From: Methanobacteriota archaeon
Lineage (GTDB): Archaea > Thermoplasmatota > Poseidoniia > Poseidoniales > Poseidoniaceae
Length of the DNA stretch: 7,373 nucleotides
Direction: 5' to 3'
NCBI GenBank assembly: GCA_018662715.1
Contig: JABJFP010000038.1
Span: 1-7,373 of the forward strand
Shown here one piece after another: positions 1-4,755 of this stretch; within the stretch, counting starts at the first letter, position 1; each line of letters starts with the position of its first letter. Under the pieces are notes generated by a model. The model ran no database searches. It was not told the DNA's origin and worked only from the letters and a program-made list of their open reading frames with translations. A program made the translations under genes and the position numbers.

Positions 1-302
1 ACCTTTCCATCCACAAGTTTCGCCATATTTGAGCGATGGACTTCATTGAACGCATCGTCGTAAATGTGCTGCATCCCGTGATTGATAATGGTTCCAGCAA
101 GGATGTATCCTATGTCGGCCAGTGCATCAAGAACTTCGACCAAATCTCCGGAACGCGCTGCTTCTGCGTATTCTTGAACTTCCTCTTCAAGGAGTTTGAT
201 ACGAAGTTCAATCAATTCATCAGGGCCTAGAGCAGGAGATTCAAGCTTTGGAATGTCAAAGGCCTGATTGAACTCAAGCAGAGATTTTACCATGGGGTTC
301 AT
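1..302 (-). CDS. MazG/HisE-like nucleotide pyrophosphohydrolase, 3' end cut by window edge
   Basis: Reading the minus strand from the ATG at 302 gives 100 uninterrupted codons running off the left edge, beginning MNPMVKSLLEFNQAFDIPKL. The sequence fits the all-alpha NTP/phosphoribosyl-ATP pyrophosphohydrolase superfamily. An EExxE element (E40, E41, E44 in LLEEEVQEY) is followed by ExxD and a further Asp (E56, D59, D63 in VEVLDALADIGY), the usual Mg-binding carboxylates. The segment FNEVHRSNMAKL near residues 85-96 is typical of this family. Such enzymes cleave nucleoside triphosphates or PRA-ATP to the monophosphate and PPi, in house-cleaning or histidine synthesis. This one looks more like the free-standing house-cleaning type than HisE, but the substrate cannot be told. 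A second in-frame ATG lies at 293, three codons in. I see no clear Shine-Dalgarno before either start, so a leaderless message is possible. The C-terminus is missing. Confidence 0.85.
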   Translation of the reverse strand, partial: MNPMVKSLLEFNQAFDIPKLESPALGPDELIELRIKLLEEEVQEYAEAARSGDLVEVLDALADIGYILAGTIINHGMQHIYDDAFNEVHRSNMAKLVDGK

Positions 303-326
303 GTGTGTAGGTTGGCGATTCGGCTC

Positions 327-338
327 ATGAATTTTACA
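327..338 (-). promoter_or_regulatory. possible TATA-like box for the pyrophosphohydrolase gene
   Basis: Read on the minus strand this is TGTAAAATTCAT, 25 to 36 nt before the ATG at 302. An archaeal TATA box for a leaderless or nearly leaderless transcript would be expected there. The match to the consensus is weak and no clear BRE is seen, so this is only a candidate. Confidence 0.22.
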
Positions 339-420
339 CTCACATTTTTTGCATCGTCGTCAACCAACCTTGATACAATTCCAAGAATATCACGATGAAC
401 TGTGACCGGAAGTCATTACG

Positions 421-459
421 CTGATACCATCAGTTTAGGGGCAATTGAGGGCAACTGAT
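421..459. repeat. mutually exclusive small inverted repeats in the left intergenic gap
   Basis: Plus-strand CTGAT at 421-425 can pair with ATCAG at 429-433 (three-nt loop). The same ATCAG, extended to ATCAGTT (429-435), can instead pair with AACTGAT at 453-459 across a 17-nt loop. The loop holds two imperfect copies of GGGGCAATTGA/GGGCAACTGA in tandem. The structure lies about 35-70 nt past the ubiA-like stop codon on that gene's strand. No T-rich tract follows, so I do not call it a terminator. It could be a 3'-end stabilising or processing element, or chance. The rest of 303-492 holds no supported gene. Confidence 0.3.
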
Positions 460-492
460 TGGAAGGCTCCTTACTGAATAGGAAGGCGTTGG

Positions 493-1407
493 TCACAAAT
501 CTGTGGTATTGGGTTCAACAGCGAATCCTAGCAAGAGTGCGCCCAGCAATACCCACCCCGTGAGCATTGACGCACGGAATAATACAGTTTGGAAATCAAT
601 GAACTTCTCCCGTGACAGCACAACCCAGATGTTCACAAGAGCCATGATTGCAGCAGCAGCCAGGAACCAAATTCCATCCATTGGGTCTGATATAGCAAAG
701 CATGCGAACCAGAGCAGGCTGAGTTGAACGGTTGTTCGGGTTGTTGCCTTTTCATCAAAAGTGGATGGGAAGGAGCGAATCCCTTGCTCACGGTCACTTT
801 CAACATCCATTCGGGCATAGTTGATGTCAAAAGCAGTAATCCAGAGCATGACTCCGATTGAAATTGGAAGAATTGTTGGCGCCCAAAGATACTCGGTGCC
901 GTCGGTAAACATGCCTGTCACAGCGTTCCAGCCGTGGACGTCTGCGGCTATCGCAACCCATGCTCCAGCCGGTGCAAGCCCTAAGCAAAGGCCAAGCCAA
1001 AAGTGGCACAACCAAGTGTAGCGTTTCATGTACGGGTATACCACAAAGGTAAGCACGGGTAGCCAAGCCATCATGAGTGCGACTTGGTTAAGCAAACCTG
1101 CGCTGATCAGTAGCAACGCCAAGAAACCAGCTGCAAGACTCCATGCAGTTCGTAGGCTCATCGCACCTGATGCGAGATGCCTTCCCTCTGTTCTTGGATT
1201 AGCAGCATCGATGTCTCGGTCAATGATTCTGTTTAATGCCATAGCCAATCCACGTGCTCCAATCGCAGCAAGGAGTATCCAAAGCAGTTCAATTCCAAGA
1301 GGGAGATCAAATTGTTCCAGGGCAATGAAATACCCCATCAGCACAAACGGGAGGGAAAAGAGTGTGTGTTCAATTTTAATGAACGAGAATATTTGCTTGG
1401 CATCCAT
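493..1407 (-). CDS. ubiA: UbiA-family aromatic prenyltransferase (quinone biosynthesis, MqnP/UbiA-like)
   Basis: This is a polytopic membrane enzyme of 304 residues that joins a polyprenyl chain from its diphosphate to an aromatic ring. Both Mg-diphosphate motifs are present: NRIIDRDID (N59, D63, D67) followed by NPRTEGR, and DINYARMDVESDREQG (D194, D201, D205) followed by IRSFP. The opening FSFIKIEHTLFSLPF resembles the 4-hydroxybenzoate and 1,4-dihydroxy-6-naphthoate prenyltransferases (UbiA/MqnP) rather than archaeal DGGGP synthase. About eight hydrophobic segments fit the family fold, and the length is normal. I take the start at 1407 and not the upstream in-frame ATG at 1443. The family N-terminus begins here, the ATG overlaps the preceding gene's TAA as TAATG, and a GGGAG lies nine nt upstream. 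It is the second gene of the pair with the UbiD homologue, which implies translational coupling. The exact aromatic acceptor is inferred, not shown. Confidence 0.9.
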   Translation of the reverse strand: MDAKQIFSFIKIEHTLFSLPFVLMGYFIALEQFDLPLGIELLWILLAAIGARGLAMALNRIIDRDIDAANPRTEGRHLASGAMSLRTAWSLAAGFLALLLISAGLLNQVALMMAWLPVLTFVVYPYMKRYTWLCHFWLGLCLGLAPAGAWVAIAADVHGWNAVTGMFTDGTEYLWAPTILPISIGVMLWITAFDINYARMDVESDREQGIRSFPSTFDEKATTRTTVQLSLLWFACFAISDPMDGIWFLAAAAIMALVNIWVVLSREKFIDFQTVLFRASMLTGWVLLGALLLGFAVEPNTTDL

Positions 1408-3458
1408 TACTGGTGACTCCCAAAAGAAAGGTGTGGGGGCCACTCATATGAATCCAACTCAGGATGCTGGGCGACTTTTTCCAATGTTTCGGGTGAGTGC
1501 ATGGTGATTGCAGGCCATCTGCGAACTCCGAATGCGGAGGATGGGATGGGGGTGGTTGCATCCCAGCAGAGGCGTTGCCGGTTTGTGTCAAATGACAATC
1601 CTCTGCCGACATCAAACCTTGACGTCAGCTGCCATAACAAGCGTCGTCGAGCCTTTGGCCCATCCAATTCAACATCATCATTGGTAATGAATAACCACCG
1701 TAGGTTTTCGGAACCTTCCAATTGCCAAATTGAATTTTTCAATTGCTCAACCTTATTCCTTCGTAGACCTTCCGCATCATCGTTTGAAGCGCTTGAGCCA
1801 GTGCCTGGTGATGGCGTTCCTTCGATAGTTGTCGTGACAACGAGCATGCTTCCCCGTAGCATACGGGCTTGAACCACTTCGGGCAATGCTTGGACCGATT
1901 CTATGTTTGAGAACGACGGGGGCGCTTCTAAGCCCTTTCTCCAAGCGGGTGATTCTTCCGAAAACGAGCCTTCGAGGGGCTGATTTGAACTTCTTGGGTC
2001 GGCCGCAGCGAGGGTTGTTGCATCGATGAGAAGTTTGGAATGCACGTTTTCGTAGGGGCTTGCTGCTTCAAGGGAGTCGGCAACCATGCCATCTAATACG
2101 GTGATGTCGGTTGATATGTCCACCTTGTCATTCAACGCGTCCAAGAACGATTCAAGGTCCTTGGTGTTTGAAGTTTCATCGACCATGGCCATGATCTTGA
2201 GAAACATCATTTGCCCAGCACCGAGAAGCCCAAGTCCTGTTTTTCGAGCTTGTCTTGGGTAACGTTGCTTTGATGCAGCAATCGCAAGATTGTGAAATCC
2301 AGTTTCAAGAGGAAGGTGGACAGACCGAACATCTCGATGTTGGAATTGCAGAACGGGTGAAAATTGCCCGCCAATCGCTTCACCCAGGTAGCCGTCTTCC
2401 ATTGGAGGCAGACCTACAATCGTGGCGGGAAGGACTGCATCTTTTCGACATGTGATGGCAGTGACATGAAGCACAGGGTATTGTCCGGTGAGTGAATAGA
2501 ATCCAAAGTGATCTCCAAAAGGACCTTCAGTGCGGGTTTCGCCCGGAATACAATATCCCTCAATGACGACATCTGCTTCTGCCGGCACCATGAGGTCTTG
2601 AGTCAAGGCTTTCGTGATGGGGAGTGATTTCCGACCCAGAATTCCTGCGAACTGATACTCAGAAAGATTGTCAGGGAGCGGTGAGATCGCCGAGAAAATC
2701 AGTTCTGGGGGTCCACCAATACAAACTGCGACGGGCATTTTGCCTTCAGGGCCTAACGCAGCCGCATGGTCTGCTGCATGCTTGTGAATCTGCCAGTGCA
2801 GGCCCAATTCCTTCGGTCCAAACACTTGGGCTCTGTACATTCCTAAGTTGTGCTCCCCTGTTTTTGGGTCTTTAGTAACGACGAGTGGAAGGGTGACGAA
2901 ATGGCCTCCGTCCATTGGCCAAGTCTTTGGTATCGGCAGGGACGTGAGGTCCAAGGGGAGGCGGACACGCTGACTTGCTCCCTTTCTCTTCTTCTTGGGG
3001 GGCATTGCGAAGGCGTCTCTTGCCAGAGGGAGGGCGGTCCACGGACGTTTTGTCATGGCACCGATGTCTGGTTTCATCATGGCGACCATTCGGTCGCCGA
3101 TAGACGTCTCATGCTTTGCCCCAAGTGCTCGAAGCGTTCTGTCATGGGAGCCAAATAGGTTCATGGCGAGGGGCATGGGTGATATCGTTCCGTTGGCTAA
3201 GCGGGGTTGCTCAAACACCACTGCTGGACCGTCGTTCTTCACAAGAAGGTCAGCGATTGCTCCTGCCTCATAGACAACGTCAACGGGGCGCTTGATGCGA
3301 ATTAACTCTCCTCGGTCCTCGAGGTGGGTCATCCAACGCTTGAGGGTCCTCCATGCCACAAACCTGCGTGGTCGTTCTTGCCTTTGAACCTCCGTATTCA
3401 CGCTTATGGTCGGGTCGGCGGAGAAGTTGCCTCCGTTGGAAGCAACCGTTTTCTTCAT
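1407..3458 (-). CDS. ubiD: UbiD-family prenylated-FMN decarboxylase (MqnL-like, long form)
   Basis: The 683-residue protein belongs to the UbiD family of non-oxidative decarboxylases, which use prenylated FMN made by a UbiX partner. Family landmarks in order: RTLKRWMTHLEDRGELIRI (37-55), LPIPKTWPMDGGHFVTLP (174-191), NLGMYRAQVFG (204-214), LHWQIHKHAADHAA (220-233), VIEGY (298-302), EGPFGDHFGFYS (311-322) and ITCRKD with PPMED (335-355). By my recollection of the family alignment, R209, E311 and D316 match the catalytic Arg-acid-acid set. It is longer than classical UbiD (about 490 residues). The extra C-terminal part, about 500-683, ends in a DATT...RRWP tail like the long menaquinone decarboxylases. 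The start at 3458 has a strong GGGGAGG only three nt upstream. The first 33 residues are not family-like, so in-frame GTGs (for example at 3359, just before AWRTLKRW) remain possible. Context next to a quinone-type UbiA suggests removal of a ring carboxylate during menaquinone synthesis. A role as archaeal anhydromevalonate-phosphate decarboxylase is a less likely alternative. Confidence 0.88.
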   Translation of the reverse strand: MKKTVASNGGNFSADPTISVNTEVQRQERPRRFVAWRTLKRWMTHLEDRGELIRIKRPVDVVYEAGAIADLLVKNDGPAVVFEQPRLANGTISPMPLAMNLFGSHDRTLRALGAKHETSIGDRMVAMMKPDIGAMTKRPWTALPLARDAFAMPPKKKRKGASQRVRLPLDLTSLPIPKTWPMDGGHFVTLPLVVTKDPKTGEHNLGMYRAQVFGPKELGLHWQIHKHAADHAAALGPEGKMPVAVCIGGPPELIFSAISPLPDNLSEYQFAGILGRKSLPITKALTQDLMVPAEADVVIEGYCIPGETRTEGPFGDHFGFYSLTGQYPVLHVTAITCRKDAVLPATIVGLPPMEDGYLGEAIGGQFSPVLQFQHRDVRSVHLPLETGFHNLAIAASKQRYPRQARKTGLGLLGAGQMMFLKIMAMVDETSNTKDLESFLDALNDKVDISTDITVLDGMVADSLEAASPYENVHSKLLIDATTLAAADPRSSNQPLEGSFSEESPAWRKGLEAPPSFSNIESVQALPEVVQARMLRGSMLVVTTTIEGTPSPGTGSSASNDDAEGLRRNKVEQLKNSIWQLEGSENLRWLFITNDDVELDGPKARRRLLWQLTSRFDVGRGLSFDTNRQRLCWDATTPIPSSAFGVRRWPAITMHSPETLEKVAQHPELDSYEWPPHLSFGSHQ
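1417..1421 (-). promoter_or_regulatory. ribosome binding site that supports the 1407 start of the prenyltransferase
   Basis: Minus-strand GGGAG sits nine nt before the ATG at 1407, inside the end of the UbiD-like gene. Together with the TAATG overlap it favours this start over the ATG at 1443, which would add twelve residues not typical of the family. Confidence 0.55.
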
Positions 3459-3494
3459 GTGCCTCCCCTGCCCTCTCTCACACAGAGGGGTCAG
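3459..3494. promoter_or_regulatory. 36-nt divergent spacer with two opposed Shine-Dalgarno sequences and an inverted repeat
   Basis: GGGGAGG on the minus strand (3468 to 3462) serves the UbiD-like gene, and GAGGGG on the plus strand (3485-3490) lies four nt before the reductase ATG. Between and overlapping them, CCCTCT (3471-3476) and AGAGGG (3484-3489) form a perfect six-bp inverted repeat with a seven-nt loop. In the reductase mRNA the downstream arm covers the Shine-Dalgarno. No TATA-like sequence fits in 36 nt, so each promoter must lie inside the opposite gene's 5' coding region, unless the UbiD-like start is further downstream. Confidence 0.5.
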
Positions 3495-4721
3495 ATGAGG
3501 GCGTGTGACGTGGTCGTGATTGGCGCTGGTCCAGGGGGCGGTTCCGCTGCACTACATGCGGCAAGGGCCGGTCTTTCCACTCTGATTCTAGAAGCTGATC
3601 CAGAAGTTGGAACCCCGGTTCATTGTGGCGAGTGCCTCTCGGAATTAGCGGTTCAAAACTTAGACCTTGAACTTCCGGATCATGTGAAGGCTTTGGACGT
3701 AAAAGGAATACGAGTTATTTTTCCAGACGGTACGGAGAAACTCCTCACAGAACAAGGCTATGTGCTGGAAAAACATCTCTTTGAGCGCTGGTTATGTGAT
3801 GAGGCCAGCAAGCAAGGAGCAGAACTTTTGCTTCACCATCGCGTGACTTCTATGGAGAGAGTTTACAATAGCGATAATCAATTTACCAATTGGAAAATAG
3901 ATGGTAAAGGTGAAGAGTTTCCAATTGAGTGCCGAGCCGTTATTGACGGTTCAGGCGTCTCGGGCGCAGCATCCAAACTCTTGGACATGGGTGGGGAAGT
4001 AGAGGTTATTGCCGGATTCCAATACGAGATGCTGGATGTACCTAACGATGGCTACCTTGATTTCTACTTGTGGCCCAAATACTCACCTCATGGCTATGTT
4101 TGGATGATCCCAAAAGAAGGCGGCAGAGCCAATGTTGGGCTCGTTACGACCGACAAAAAAGGCGCCATAAAGTATCTCAACTCCTTCATCGAAGATACCT
4201 ATCTTGCTGACAAGCCCACAGCCAACCCTCCATGGCGTGCAGAAGGAATAAAAATTCGTCCGTTTGGAGGAACCATTCCGATTTCAGGCCCTCGCACAAC
4301 CACTGTTGGGGACGGAATTCTTCTCGTGGGAGACGCTGCAGGATTCACCTCACCGTTGTTTGAAGGCGGTACTCACCTCGCTCTCTGGTCGGGTAGGGAA
4401 GCAGCCCAAACCATCGCTGCTGCACTCAAAGAAAATGACATGAGCAACAAGCGTCTAATGGCCTACGAGCATGCTTGGAAGAAACGTTTCCCTCCATATC
4501 ATAAAATTTTGAAAGGAAAGACTGCTCTTTACGACTTAACCGACGAAGAAATGTCAACCATGGCCCGTTGTCTACCGGAAGAACTTGGAAACATGAGCCC
4601 TCTGGATAAGGTTGTCATAGGGCTTCGTATCTTGGTTCGAAAACCTATTTTGTTCACAAAGCGAGTTATTCCAGTTCTACTTTCCTTTGGTTATTCACGT
4701 GCCAAATTCTTCGGATGGTAA
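3495..4721 (+). CDS. geranylgeranyl reductase-family flavoprotein
   Basis: The 408-residue FAD-dependent reductase starts with a Rossmann dinucleotide motif, VVVIGAGPGGGSAALHAARAG (residues 6-26), with the ribose-binding acid at E33. The family's VGTPVHCGECLS (38-49) carries the conserved Cys44. SPHGYVWMIPKEGGRANVGLV (197-217) is the substrate-domain signature, and GDGILLVGDAAGF (272-284) is the second FAD motif. Members reduce isoprenoid double bonds: archaeal digeranylgeranylglycerol lipids, plant geranylgeranyl groups, or menaquinone tails (MenJ type). Length is normal for the family. I choose the ATG at 3495 because the FAD motif begins at once and GAGGGG precedes it. The frame is open upstream to an ATG at 3324, but that stretch is antisense to the UbiD-like gene and not family-like. 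It is divergent from the UbiD/UbiA operon and 34 nt ahead of ccmF. The neighbours favour quinone-tail saturation, but membrane-lipid saturation is equally well known for archaea. Confidence 0.9.
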   Translation: MRACDVVVIGAGPGGGSAALHAARAGLSTLILEADPEVGTPVHCGECLSELAVQNLDLELPDHVKALDVKGIRVIFPDGTEKLLTEQGYVLEKHLFERWLCDEASKQGAELLLHHRVTSMERVYNSDNQFTNWKIDGKGEEFPIECRAVIDGSGVSGAASKLLDMGGEVEVIAGFQYEMLDVPNDGYLDFYLWPKYSPHGYVWMIPKEGGRANVGLVTTDKKGAIKYLNSFIEDTYLADKPTANPPWRAEGIKIRPFGGTIPISGPRTTTVGDGILLVGDAAGFTSPLFEGGTHLALWSGREAAQTIAAALKENDMSNKRLMAYEHAWKKRFPPYHKILKGKTALYDLTDEEMSTMARCLPEELGNMSPLDKVVIGLRILVRKPILFTKRVIPVLLSFGYSRAKFFGW

Positions 4722-4724
4722 GCG

Positions 4725-4732
4725 CTAAATGT
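4725..4732 (+). promoter_or_regulatory. weak TATA-like element before ccmF
   Basis: CTAAATGT is centred about 27 nt before the ATG at 4756 and has no Shine-Dalgarno behind it. That spacing would suit a leaderless archaeal transcript starting at 4756. The consensus match is poor, and ccmF may simply be read from the reductase promoter through the 34-nt gap. Confidence 0.18.
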
Positions 4733-4755
4733 TCTACGGCTGATGAGCAAAGCCA

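Noticed and set aside
36..230. A 64-codon plus-strand frame at the left edge.
   Set aside because: It is antisense to the well-supported pyrophosphohydrolase gene, whose catalytic motifs lie on the minus strand.
461..487. GGAAGGC repeated at 461-467 and 481-487, considered as a direct repeat or operator.
   Set aside because: Two copies of seven bases in a short gap are not enough to claim a site. There is no third copy nearby and no clear promoter relation.
1028..1507. A 159-codon plus-strand frame opposite the prenyltransferase and UbiD-like genes.
   Set aside because: It is a shadow of two genes with clear family motifs on the other strand and has no recognisable protein features.
2970..3010. 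PPKKKRKG segment in the UbiD homologue, similar to the SV40-type nuclear localisation signal.
   Set aside because: It sits where UbiD proteins usually have a basic PPK segment before the LPI...WPMDGG motif, and the other genes are clearly prokaryotic. The likeness is a coincidence.
3324..3494. In-frame extension of the reductase to an ATG at 3324, adding 57 residues.
   Set aside because: The added stretch is antisense to the UbiD-like coding region and has no family match, while the FAD motif begins directly after the ATG at 3495, which has its own Shine-Dalgarno.
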